64,000 bases of DNA from the NCBI RefSeq assembly GCF_000247815.1, contig NC_021673.1, forward strand, positions 42,610,592 through 42,674,591, given 5' to 3'. The translations under genes were made by a program, and so were the position numbers. Shown piece by piece: positions 43,986 through 56,599 of this stretch. Under the pieces are notes generated by a model. That model had not been told where the DNA came from. It did not search any database and saw only the letters and a list, made by a program, of their open reading frames with translations. This DNA comes from Ficedula albicollis (Eukaryota > Chordata > Aves > Passeriformes > Muscicapidae). Each line of letters starts with the position of its first letter. The stretch's first letter is position 1.

Positions 43986-46900
43986 TTCTTTTTTTCCCCT
44001 TGCGTATGTAGGTGCTTTCAACAGAAAGGTCACAGTATGAGTATAGTCTTTTCTCTGAATATAGCTGCTGATCAGTAAGGATTTCTCTGGCTGAACTAGC
44101 AGGTCTAATATTTTTTTCCACTGTCTGCTGATCTTTTCTTACTTTATCAGCTGCTGTTGGAGTCCAGACGTCCAAAGAGCAGTTCTCAGCATTCTGCACT
44201 GTGGTATTCTTTCCATTTTGCTCTTATTAATTTATTCTGTCTCTCCTATGTCAACACAGCTTTTTCCTAAGATTTGCTCAAAAATCCTGGGTTGCCTTCA
44301 ATTTTATTTGTTAGTCAAATATTTAGGAACCAACCACATCTTGTATTGCTGCCTTATGCCATTGTTTTGCATGAATCCAAACCTGACCATCTGGGCACAA
44401 CAATAAGACCTTCACTTATCCATTTCACTCTGTGAAGTGTTCTGTGTTTAGCTTTGCATTCCCTTATCTGCTCCTGTGGACTCTCCTGCTTATCTGTTAG
44501 GATCTTTTCCTGTCTACCTTCATTTCTGTTTTGCATTAAGTCAACAGTCTCCTGCCTGTCTGTACAGCACACCAACTGTGCTGTGCCATCATTTTGTGCT
44601 ACCCATCAGAAGGTGCCCTTGTGCTCCAACTCCTGTTGATGCTAATTTAGTTAAATCCAGCTGCAGCACAGTGTGGACTATTGTGTGAGTACAGTAATCC
44701 CAGGCCAAACACATACTTTCCAAAACAGCCCTGGGGCTCCCTACGCAGAGCTCTTGACTGCATGTCCTTCATCAGGCACTTCACAGAAATATGTGACTTG
44801 TCTTATGAGTGACTGTGACCAGAAGTAAAACCTATTCTCACCTTCTGCCAGAACTGAGATGGGTAAAGACTGTAGCACATACTGTCTTTGAATTCATCAT
44901 CCAGTAATATACATGCCCTCAATTAGATATTTATGTCCGCCAAGCAGGCAGCTCTCTGACCAGACTTAGTGATGTCTCACATTTTATATATGAGCTGCTG
45001 TGCATTTCATGCCAACTCCTAAGATTATGACTCAATTCCCTGTAAACAGAATGTCCCCACTACAGAGCTCACCCATCATCTCACGTAAGAAATAGCTTCA
45101 TGCATTACACGGTCCTCACAATCTGGTCAATGTCAGAGTATAAATTCTTTTACTCCTTAGTCCCTGCTTGTAGTATAGAGTTATGTTGAGAAAAAGAGCA
45201 CACACACATCTCAAGAAAAGAAGCAAATACAACAGTATAGTCCATTGCTGGAATCCATCTCACAGAGATGTGAGCATTGTGTTCAGGAAAGCCAGTTCAG
45301 TGTCAGCTGGCAGTGACTCTCACTCCACCCTACATAGTTCTACAGCCTTCACAACACTCAACTTGGAATGCAGTTATTCTGGTGGGATGCTCACAGTGCT
45401 GGTACATAGAGGTGAGCTGGTAGAAACCTGGTAGTTGCCTTGACTTGTTATACCAAAGCATGTACTTGAGTTCACCTAAAATGGTATTCTTATCCTAAAA
45501 GAGATCCTATATCCACAGTCTCTGGATAAGGCTAGTGACTTATTTTTAGTGTGACTTCACTACAAGTTCTGATATTATCTGAATATTACCTCCCTCATTT
45601 CTTGTGGAATTATATCACCACTGAAGTCTGCTGTAAATAATTACTGTACACAGTATGGTAGTTGGTATGTTTGCCAATTCTTTTCTATGGGGAGTTTAAA
45701 AACATTTCATTGTCTCATATAGTAAACATGGGAATATACTTCTAAAACAACCCTGCCCTGTATGTGTCCTTTTCCTTGAAATATATTTGCATGCTGCTAG
45801 ACAATTTTCCTTTCTCTTTTCCATCAAGGACTTCATTGCTGTTCAACAGTGGGAGGTACAGCCCCATTTGGACTACTGGAAATTCTAACAAATAACTTAT
45901 CACTGGAGGAGGATGGGTTTTTACAGACAATATGTACTCACTTCACTGACTTCAGAAAGGTTTTACTACCCTTTGATCACTTTGTAGACATTCTTCCTAA
46001 ATCTAACCACTTTCTAGGCTCAGCTATCAGGTGGAATTACAAGGCAACTAGAATGTAATTGGTTGCCAGTCCAATAACATAACTTGAAACATTATTTGAC
46101 ATATTTATGTATACATTAGTTTGGGGATCGTTTACACGTGGTGATCACTTCAACAGGCTTCTTCCATACTGCTGCTGACCACCAAGATGTTAGTTTCAGC
46201 TTTGGGGTAAGAAGTATTTCTAGTCCTTATACCTGTTCACAGACTGGGCACTTGTTTTTTCTGCTTTTCATGCTGCCTTCTAATGTCCACCCTAAACCAC
46301 AGTATCAGCCTCAATATATCCTAATTCCTCATTTTCTTTATTGTGACCCAGTAGATTGGTTTGGGCTTTTTTCCTAGTAGCCACTGTAACTCTGATACCT
46401 TCCCAAGAGAATGCAACTTTGCTGTTGCACAGGATATACGTTTTCCTGACAGTCTTTCCCATAAGAAACTTGTCTGCCACGTACAAATCTGTCATTAACA
46501 AGGAATCTTAATGTTTCCAGAGATTCTGGGGCTATAAGACTTCTCAGCTCTTGTTAAAATTGTTTCCTCTTCCACTTGTCCTTAAGTAGAAAACAGCAAG
46601 ATGCTATTTCAACAGCCTCCTGTCCATGATCTCCTTCTGTGGGGTCACATTACTCCATAAGCACTTTTATCAGTCTTGCCAGTGTTTCAGACGCAATAGC
46701 ATCTTATTTGCTTCTCTTCCATCTTTTCCCAGAAAGATAGCAAAGAAAACCTTTACTGTTATTTTCTCATCTTCATTCCTTTGTGCACATGCTCAATTAC
46801 TTTTTAACTGCTTTCTTGTTTGTGTAGGCTATTTTGTTTGGAGATCCACCAATACATTTTTTAAAGTCTCTCCATACCATCTGTTTATTCCTAGTTTTGT

Positions 46901-48806
46901 TTTTCATTTAATAATATTTGAAGGGGAAGGTGTGTCTCTCTGCAATTATTGCTGCCGACATGTATCTGCACCATGTACTGGACAATAGTACTAGAATAGC
47001 ACCATGCTTATAACACCAACCTGGCTTTTTAACAAGTTATTTACACAGATGCTGAGGCTGCAATTAACAGCAAAGCCACATGCATATGGATTAGCTTATG
47101 TGTGGTCTTTCAGATCTCCCTGCAACCCATGTTCTTTCCCCTGGTTTCACACAGATTACTGCACTCAGTTATCTTTATTTACTTTCCCAGCCTAAGGAAT
47201 TGTACGTGATTTAACAGCAGCAAGGGAAGTCAGATGCTGAGCACTTATCAGTAGTGGTGGCAGCTGTTAGTCCAATAAATCTCTCTTTTCCAGCTTGGCT
47301 AGAAAATACCTTATATTTAGGTACTCACTTAAGCAAGACTAAAACTATGTTAAACAAAATTCAAACAAGCCAATTCTAAGCATTAGCTCTCACAATTTTA
47401 TTTACTTCCTAGGAAACTACATTTTTGAAACTTTGTGCTCATGTTGCACATTATAATAAAAAAATACACAGATAAAATAAGCAGTTTTGAGAACTGATGA
47501 GTTTTACGTGAATCCATCACTGTCTTTGTAGATCTTATCTCACTTGAACTGGGTCAGCCATAGGGGACATCCAAAAAGACTGTGCCTGATAAAGCAGTAT
47601 ATAATGCTGATAGAAGTACCTTTAGCATACTGAAATTTACTCTTTGATCATAGACTATGATCGTATTGCCAAGAAAAGGATAAAAGGCACATTTAAAATT
47701 ACTTTAAGTTAAATATTTATACGTTACTATTTCTAAATTGAAATTCATATAGAGATGTTCTAAAACATATGACCTACTAAAAATAAACTCCAAGCTCTTC
47801 CTCTAGTGTTTGACTCAAGCAGCTAAACACAGCAAAATATAGCACAATATTTTGATAGAGCATTAAAACATGACCATTAAAATGTATTCTCTACTGTGCA
47901 GGGCTCTTTAGTTATTAATTTAGAAATGTCCCCTAATAATTCAGGCCAGTCTGAAATAGTATGGCATTTTAGACTTCGTCCTTAAAGCATTGTGTTCCTC
48001 ACTGTAAACCAGAAATTAAAGATTCATTTCACATTCAAAAATTAAACAAACAGCTATAAATGTATGATACAGCACCAATTATAAAATGAAGACCATATTG
48101 CCTTTAAGAAAATCCAGCTGTCTTCCATTCATCCAAATATGTTCAATCTTACTTAAAAATTAGTATCTATGTAAGGGCATATTGTATTTTTCCAGGAGAA
48201 GAGACATAGCATGCTTCCTTACTTCACACTGCAGAAGCAGTGGCCACATCTGCTCACCTCAGAAAGCATACAGATGTTCAAACACTGTATTGAGATACAT
48301 ATTTCAAGGAGAAAACTTAGTTGCCTGGGTGTCAGACTTTAATTCACTATGGCTGAAGCAGAAAGACGAGAATTTTAAAAATGTTCTGAGTTAATTAATG
48401 ATAGCTTCCAAGAGCAGACCTTTATTCATCTTATTTCATATACCCTGACCTGAAATTCACTCTGATTGCCTCAGGTCATAAAGACATGATAACTAAGGAC
48501 ACACTGATGTGTGCACTGCACACTGCATACTTGCACTTCGTATTTTCTAGCATTTTTCTGGGATTTTAATTTATTGGAGATACATGACCAGACAACCTAT
48601 TTCTATAAAAATGCTTTTAGTGCTTGGGTCAAGAAATATTAGGAGTAAGTATTTCCCTGCAGTGTTTCTGTGAAGGGCAGTAACAATCTGGTGCTATTTC
48701 CCTCTTTCAGGAGAGGAGAAACTTTTTACAACTCTCCGACATAAACAAATGTGAAAGCTTCTCAGTTCCAATGGTAAATTTTTTATAAATATAGTTATTG
48801 ATGCAA
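43986..48806. other. Non-coding stretch, no gene seen
   Basis: Unique sequence with a pyrimidine bias on the plus strand around 44.2-44.7 kb and 46.1-47.2 kb. It yields several frames of 60-120 codons (for example 46626-46988 plus), none with a recognisable domain. The CR1-like similarity may extend somewhat past 43985 but I cannot follow it. Confidence 0.6.
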
Positions 48807-49227
48807 ATATTTCCATTTTTTCTGCCAGATTAGCTTTCCTGAGCAAGAGTTTATACAATTGAAGAGGTGTTTGCTAAATTGATAGCTACATAAGTACAAA
48901 TATCTTAGCAATAAAAGAGCACCAGCATGAAGTCTGAAACATGAAATCTATACATATCATTACTTATTGTGGATCTATCCAATTTTATCACTGCTGAATG
49001 GTTTTAAAACGTTGAATTCCATATTTCCATTTTTTCTGCCAGATTAGCTTTCCTGAGCAAGAGTTTATACAATTGAAGAGGTGTTTGCTAAATTGATAGC
49101 TACATAAGTACAAATATCTTAGCAATAAAAGAGCACCAGCATGAAGTCTGAAACATGAAATCTATACATATCATTACTTATTGTGGATCTATCCAATTTT
49201 ATCACTGCTGAATGGTTTTAAAACGTT
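48807..49227. repeat. Two-copy tandem duplication, period 214 bp
   Basis: The segment starting ATATTTCCATTTTTTCTGCC runs 48807-49013, followed by 7 bases (GAATTCC). The identical 207-base segment then runs 49021-49227. I see no mismatch between the copies. The sequence matches no repeat family I know. Perfect identity argues for a very recent origin or an assembly duplication. Confidence 0.95.
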
Positions 49228-50837
49228 TCATTTTTGCAACTCCAGCAAGCATATACATGTCAGCTCTTTCAATTATAGATACTTAATATCAAGCAACCAA
49301 ATTATGTAAATAGTAACAGGGAAATTTAAGAGATTTGGGCTTTGAGATAGCAAGAGTCAATTAGAAACATAATAAAACCACAAAGCTTTGGAACACAGCC
49401 CAAAACATGTATTTTTAAAGAATAATCTACCACCATACTCAGCAGCTGCGCAGTTTGCAGTACACCTCGGTAGAACTGGGCAGAGCCCCGTAGAGAACAG
49501 ATGTGTTTTTTAGACAGGGACACACATGTTCTACACGGGGTAGGCATGACACACACAGACTACACTCAGCCCTTCACTGGGCAATGAATGGAAGACAAAG
49601 ATACACAGCTTGAACGAGCAAACATTCAGCCTGTGAGTTACTAGAGGAAAAATTTTAACTCACAGAGAACTGAGGGTTGTTTGTTTAGCATAATCCTAAA
49701 ATGTGTTCTGTTCACATAAATTTTTATTTTAAAAGGAACACTTGCTCTTCAAAAATAATAAATGTTTTGCAACAGAACTCCATCACCTCTGATACTAATC
49801 ACAGTGGTTTTCTTTTATCATGAGAGTGAAGGATTATGAGCAGTTTTAAGCAGACCATATCAGGTAATTATCAACATCCATATATATTCAATTGGACAGA
49901 GAATTCTTACTAATATTGGCATCCATCATATCTATGGATAGACCTTTTTTTTCTTCTGGAATGACACTACTGGGAAATTGATCTCTGAATTATAAACTAG
50001 GCAGGAACTTTTGCAATTGATAGTGGGTTTTAAAACCTCAGGTTTTTGGAAGTCAGTTTCTAACATTAATGTGAACTGTTACTGCAAGCTAGAGCAAAGA
50101 GGACAAGCGAAGTACAGAACAATAACATTACAGAAGAGGACATTACTGAACAGAAAAGATAAAATGTAATGCTAAAAAATTATGATGCAAGGAATCAGAA
50201 GGTTTAAGAAAATATGAACTTCCAAATTACTGTTTTGCTTATAGCTTGGTGAGAGAATAAGTTGTCAGTTAACTGATAACATCTCAACAAGTGTGGAGAA
50301 ATAGCCCAAAGCTCAGGCTCAAGCTGAATTCATCACTTCTTTACAGTACTTCCCTGCAAAAGCCTGCTCAAGGGTCAGCTCTACAGCAACCCAACCAGTG
50401 CATCTAGCAGAGAAACCCCCTATATTTTTGAGAGCACATAAGCTTTCTTCAGGGATGTGCTGCAGGATACTGTGACTGATTTGCCCTCAGAATGCATCTT
50501 ATCATGGAGGTCAGCAAAATGAACTTGCCTTCTGAAGCCCACCGAGTCCTACTGCAGGGGCTTTGTGTGAGCTCAAGCTCCAGCTCAAGGAAAACTGCTT
50601 GTAACAGAGACAAGCAATTTCGAGGTTTCAAGGTTTTCAAGCATTCTGGAGCCATGCAGCTCACATGAAGTGTGTAGGTACAGCCAGAAGATATTAACAG
50701 CTGTAATATCTTTGTATCTACCTGCTAAGTTATATAAAGTACATAATAAGAAGGTCACATGGCCAAATATTGCTCTACTTGTTCTGATAACTGTTACACA
50801 CACATTTATGCTTTCTTAGCCTGTTGCTTTTCTTCAG
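49228..50837. other. Non-coding stretch, no gene seen
   Basis: Unique AT-rich sequence. Minus-strand frames at 49326-49556 and 50449-50803 overlap in frame only with one another and have no recognisable content. Confidence 0.6.
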
Positions 50838-51071
50838 GGCCTGAAGTTGTGTCAGGGGAGGTTTAGGTAGAATATTAGGAAAAGGTTTCTCACTCAGAGG
50901 ATGGTTGGGCACTGGAACAGGCTCCCCAGAGAAGTGGTCACAGCACCAGCCTGACAGAGCTCAAGAAGAGTTTGGACAGTGCTCTCAGGCACATGGTGTG
51001 ACTCTTGGGGATGGTGATGTATTGGGCCAGAAGTAGGACTTAATGATCCTTGTGGATCCCTTTCAACTCAA
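50838..51071 (+). mobile_element. 5'-truncated CR1 LINE tail (sense)
   Basis: From GGCCTGAAGTTGTGTCAGGG through GGCACTGGAACAGGCTCCCC, AGAGAAGTGGTCACAGCACC and CTCTCAGGCACATGGTGTGA to TTAATGATCCTTGTGGATCC and CTTTCAACTCA, this follows the last 230 or so bases of a common avian CR1 subfamily with few substitutions. The terminal ATTCTATG repeats are missing: the sequence passes directly into unique DNA at about 51072. It is probably the youngest CR1 copy here and is inactive because it lacks the ORFs. Confidence 0.88.
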
Positions 51072-52109
51072 CTCCTTCCTCTTTCTTAACAAAGAATTCC
51101 AAGGTCTTATTATGAAGATCCTATTAAATACTCAAGACCTTGCATTCAAAACTGCTTGGAAAAGAGACAGTTTTGTGACCCAAGACTGTTATTGTCCAAA
51201 TTTTGGGGTATTTGAATTTGCTGTAATTAAAGACAAACAAAAACAAACAACAAGAAAAAAAGCAACACAACCAGCAGGTTACATCACCTACAAAATATTT
51301 CTTCCACAGATTAAATAGGGGAGATTATTTAAAATTAGCTAGTCTATAGCTCGGGCCCCTATTTTTTCCTTTCTTCTGTTTTCTTCTTTGGAGTTGGGAA
51401 GGTAATCAGAAATGAGCTCTTGCCCATTTTAATCACATCTTCCCTTCAGAATCAACCAATATAGTCAGCACTATTGGCAAAGAAAAGAACATAACATTGT
51501 AAGAGGGAGCAAGCTTACTTGCAAGCCTTCATCAATCTCATTTCTGTTTCATTATTTTTCTGGAAAAAATACTTTTATGCCACCACTATATCCTTGCAAC
51601 AATTATCATCTTCAGCTGTCTTTACTTATTTCTGTAAACTAATGCTTTTTATTAATAAATAAAAGTGGGATTAAATAAAAAATGCTGGCAAAGCTAGCAA
51701 AAAAAAATAAAAGGCCTTTGAAGCAAAAGTATTCTGGTGATCATTATCTTTAGACACCATATTAAAGACTTTCTCTTTTATTCATCTTAACACTGTAGAC
51801 AAGAGGTAACTGCTTCCAGAGAGCAGTGGAATGAAGGTGCCACAATATTAGCAGTGTCACAGCGAGTAGCAGACAGGCTCTGGTGTGACAGAATAATAAT
51901 AGAAAATACATCCATTTCAGGGAGGAAATATACTAATTTGTAGTCAACTCCACTCGGAGAGATACTGAAAACAATTCCTTAAACTGGCTTCCTAAGAAAG
52001 ATGGTAGGTTATTAGCTTACTGCCTCTTTCTCAAGAGACACAAACAAGTCCATTACACAGAAGGATGACAAATGCTGTTTTTGAAGAAGGGTAGTTAACT
52101 ATCTCTTCT

Positions 52110-52200
52110 AATACTAATATCACTTGGCTCTTCATCTCACCTGCATCTCACAGCACTTTGTGAAAGCTGCATTTTATAGTCCCTTTCAGCAAGGGAATTC
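52110..52200 (+). mobile_element. Possible MIR-like SINE relic
   Basis: ATCTCACAGCACTTTGTGAA followed by AGCTGCATTTTATAGTCCCT resembles the GGATCTCAGAGCACTTTACA block of amniote MIR-type SINEs, but the diagnostic CCCATTTTACAGAT core is not preserved. Confidence 0.3.
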
Positions 52201-53865
52201 AAAATCAAAGCTCTTGTCAAAGTGGAGATGCCTCTGAGGAACCAGGAAAAAGTATGCCCAAAGTGTTTCTCTTCCTGACAAGAAGATTCAATTCCTTGCC
52301 CTCATCCTTCCAACACACCTGGAGTAGGCTCCATGCCAGAGTAATAGAGAGAAGGGTAAAGGCAAGCAGACTGACTGAAAGGAAGCACTGAGGGGAAAAT
52401 AAGGATCTGTAAAACCTTGAAGGAAGTATAGTCTGATAGAACAGCATGTGGAAAGTTTGTGCAGTTGAGAGGGCCTAGACCCAAAGATAGTTCATTAACA
52501 TTTAGCTGACCTGACAGTCACCTGTGGAAAAAGACCACAGATATGACAACCCTGCACTGCACTCCATAGTTAGTTCCAGAGGGGAATGTGCACCTGTTGC
52601 ACAATGAGTAACATTCCACCACAACCTAGGGGACAAAACAAAGCATCTAACTGAAGCTATTAAGAAATTTAGTAGGCAACAGGTAATTCCCAACCCTTCA
52701 GACTGGAGTTTTCCTTTCCCACAACTGCTAAACAAGAAAAAGCTCTATTAGCCTCCCAGCAAGAGGAAGATAGTTGTGATCCACCTGTTCATATACAGAA
52801 GTGTATTTCTTTCCCTTATGTCATTACTCTTCTACAGAGGTCAAGAAACGCAAGAAGAACTGTGCAATTCACTAGAGCAGAATACAGAGTTGCTCTTCCA
52901 AAAATCCTTTAAGCAATGCCTTTGCTAGCAGAGTCTATAATCTACCATACAGAGGTCACAGTAGACACTGCATTGGCTCAATTTCAGCAATTATCTGGAA
53001 AACACTTTTTCAGCCACTAAATCAAGTTTGAAAAAAGCCAAATAATTCTCAGTAGTGAGGCTATGCACTCCTCAGTGTTTACACCTCATGGAAAAAGTGA
53101 TCGCATCTGTCACCCCAAAAAAACCTACTTGCATTTAGACAGCTCTTCACCATCTCTAGAGTCAGACTTCACACTTAAAATTCATCCCTCTGGATTTAGG
53201 CAGGATTTTAAATATGAAACAGTGCCCCAGTTGTTGCTTATTTGGTTCACAATTCCTGTGAACCATAAATTACAGGGTTTGAGACGGAACCTATTCATGA
53301 ATGGTTATCTGTATCATGTGATTCCAAGTTTGACCACAGATTTCCTTTCTGCTGCTGTGATATATTTCATGGGAATCCTTTTAATACAATTTAACTTCTT
53401 ACCTTCTCCTTCCTTCACACCAAGGTGGGGAAAAGTAAAAAAGCTGAAAAAACTGGTAGGTACTCTAGCAGTGAAATTTTCAGATAATGTTTCTGTTTTA
53501 ACAAACAACAATGACAAAAACATTTATTTCTGAGATTTCTATTTCCAGTCACCCTTGAGCCTTTCAAAATAAATTGCACACTAGAAATAAGGCAAAATAC
53601 TGTAGATCAGTTCATTTTTCCTATAGTAGAGCTCTATTCTATGCAATACTTCTGCCTGTTTAGCAATGTGGGAAAGACTGCAACTTGCTTCTGTTCCAGT
53701 CCCAAGCAACACAAGTCCCCGCTGAGAACTGCAAGTCTGTTAAAAATCTTGTAAGATACATGCCCTTTAGAGAAATGGTGTGCAAGAGGCTTGAAGGGTT
53801 TAGTTACTACTCAGCCATATAGAACATAGCACATAACTTTGAAAACAGTTGTCTTTTCACAAGAC

Positions 53866-53899
53866 ATTAATTCTATCACCTTGTATTAATTCTATCACC
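53866..53899. repeat. 19-bp period tandem duplication
   Basis: ATTAATTCTATCACC occurs at 53866-53880 and 53885-53899 with a TTGT spacer. It is short but exact. Confidence 0.8.
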
Positions 53900-56007
53900 A
53901 CATATTTAACTCTACCTGGCCAGGCTCCCCTTTGTCTTAAGCCTATGCAAGTATTTGCACTTATTCCATCTTGAAATAAAGAACACATAAGGTGGCCAAT
54001 CAACATGGATGGGACATATAACATTTTCTTTCTAATAGCACACGGTCCTCTGAATCAAAGGATTCTTTAAAATCTCCAAATTCTTAAACATCGGTAAAAA
54101 AACACATAGACAATTTGATTTAAATGTACAGTCAAAAAGCTACTATGAGACAAAAATTTTTGTCCTAGAAAACTGCAGATTTAATCTGGAAGAAGTATAA
54201 AGCTTATTGCTAAAAATAATCTCTCCATAACCAACAGAACCAACATAAACATCTAAGTAAACTACTGTTTAATTTTAGTATTGTTTGATCACTGTTGTCA
54301 CCCAGAGCCATAGGGATGGGCCATGAAGTCACCTTACCTTAACTATTAAAAAGTTTATATTTACTACAAAATTGAATTTACTTGTGCATTGTCAAAGATA
54401 ATTTTTAAAGGCTTCAGGGCAGAAAACTAAACAATTGATGCTATGAAAACTGAGACAAATCTCTGATGTCTGCCCATGATACAGTAAAATCCAGTGGCGT
54501 ATTTCCACAGTTAAAATTATGAAAAAAAGCATATTTGCCATAGAATTATGCTTTGTCTCCCATATCATGACTTCTTTTCTCATGTGCACACTTATATTGC
54601 CTTGTGTAAATATACCATCTCTACATTTTCATCTTTCAAAGGAGAATACATGGGGGGTTTTTGCCTCCCCACCAAATCTGAACTGTCTTTAATTTGGTAG
54701 AGTTAAGATTCATGTGTGAAAAAAAAAGGAAAAAAGAAAAGCCTCTACATTATTCAAAAGTGTTTGACATGACTACAGAACTAGGAAAAAAACATATCTT
54801 TAAATTGCATGTGCTATCATACTGTGACATTATATTACCAGGTGGTGATAAAACATGACTCTATGGGAAATGATGATACATCTTTGTCATAGAAAATGTT
54901 AGATGCTTTGGAACAGCATCACTTGCTGTTTTGGGAAAGAAAAATTCTAAGTTATCAGGAGACTTACAGGATGGCTGCATCCAACACAGAAGAAAATTAC
55001 TTGAAAATAGTTTCAACTTCACTGCCCAGAGCATACATTAAATGCATTATCTGTATTGAGCTCTGCTGCAGCTCTAAATTTAGTGAAATGTGGTTTTCAC
55101 CGAGGCTAATGAAACTGGTAATCCCTATGGAGAGTGAAATTTCAGCATTTTCCTTATTCAGTGGCTTCTCATTTTCCAACCAGACCACCTTAGGCTATGA
55201 TTTATCAGAGCTCAGATGCTAGGTTTTAGGGCCTTTTAAAATACATGGGTAGGAAACCTTTTTGGAAAACTTGGCTCCCAAGGAAGAAACGATGATATTA
55301 TTGCACTATTGTAAACTCAGAATTAGTTGGTACCTAGTCACTGAAACTGCCTTCTTTTGACCAAGACCTGAAATACAAGTGTAATTAGCAGAAGAATTTC
55401 AAAATATTATTGAGGCGTTGGGCTTCAGTTGAATTTTTGTGGGGTTTTTTCCCCACAAGAGTAAATGTCTGTACTCCTATTTCAGTGATCCCTAAAATTG
55501 AAGTGATACAGACCATCCATGGGCAATTGGCATAAGGTCAGCAGGAGCAAACCTAATCTACCAAAAATTTTCAGGGAAGTCTAACCTAGGCATGTGAGTG
55601 GGAGTGTTTAGTCCTGTGGCCAGGGTGGTTTCCATCCAATACTAAGAGCTCTAGTGTGGAATTTACTGTACCATCATGTTAGTGTTTGTTCACAGATTCA
55701 AAGATCAAAAAGCCCCATTAGATGCTCAGTAAAAAGTTAGGACATACCTCTAGATTAAGACCTGTAAAAATCAGGTTCTACACATGAGCTAGATGCTCTC
55801 ACTCCCACTGTAGCTAGTGGAGAACTGATCAATATAGTTGGTAAAATCCAAAAGCAATTCAGCTCAAAATTCCCTTCTGAATTTGGCAGCTCAGTAAGCC
55901 AGCACAGTTAAAAGCACCGTTTCTGTGGCCAACTTTATACAAATGACGGATGCATCTGTCCACCCACTTCATTACTTTCAACTACTCAACCCAAATGACC
56001 AGGGATG

Positions 56008-56599
56008 CATGCTGGTGTGGTGTAACCTCATTCAGCAGCTTAGTCACATGTTCATTCCCCCCTGGTGGGAAGGGGGAGAAAATCAGAAGGGCGAAAGTGA
56101 GAAAATTTATGAGTTGAGATAAAGACAGATCAATAAGGTAAAGCAAAAGACACACATACATGCAAGGAAAGCAAAACAAGCAATTAATGAACTGCTTCCC
56201 ATGAACAGGCAGGTGCTACAGCATCCCCAGGAGAGCAGGGCTCCATCACATTTAATGGTAACTTGGGAAGACAAACACCATCCTCCAAATGTCCCCCCCT
56301 TCCTTCTCCCCTTCTCTGTATGCTGAGCGTGACTCCATACAGTACGAAAAATGCCTCTGGTCAGTGGACAACAGCTGTTCCAGCTGTGCCTCCCCAACTC
56401 CCTGTTCACACCCAGCCCTCTCACTGGTGGGGCAGTACCAGAGGCAGAAAAGACCTTGACTCTGTACGAGCCCTTCTCAGCAATAACAAAAACATCTCTC
56501 TATTATCAACTCTGTTTTCATCAGGAATCCAAAGCAGAGCCCCACAGGTGCCACTGGGAAGACAATTAACTCTATCCCAGCTCAAACCAGCTCACATGC
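56008..56599 (+). mobile_element. Solo ERV LTR with 5-bp target-site duplication
   Basis: A 582-bp LTR (56013-56594) begins TGGTGTGGTGTAACC and ends CCAGCTCA, the TG...CA termini of retroviral LTRs. It is flanked by the direct repeat CATGC (56008-56012 and 56595-56599). A 5-bp target-site duplication is usual for ERV class III (ERVL) and some other ERVs. Internal landmarks are GGGGGAGAAAATCAGAAGGG, GAGTTGAGATAAAGACAG, GAAGACAAACACCATCCTCC, a TATA-like TGTATGCTGAG near 56318 and an AATAAC polyadenylation-like signal near 56482. They match a passerine-type LTR family as I remember it. No internal gag/pol/env sequence and no second LTR lie in the window, so it is a recombined solo LTR. Short frames inside it are not viral genes. 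Confidence 0.82.

Larger units (their letters stand above)
51072..56007. other. Non-coding stretch, no gene supported
   Basis: The longest frame is 53063-53533 plus (156 codons), with a hydrophobic patch near its middle but no recognisable family. A 19-bp tandem duplication sits at 53866-53899. The segment near 52138-52200 (ATCTCACAGCACTTTGTGAA) may be a MIR-like relic. No RNA gene was seen. Confidence 0.6.

Noticed and set aside
53063..53533. 156-codon plus-strand frame with a hydrophobic patch
   Set aside because: No recognisable family and AT-rich non-coding context; consistent with chance.
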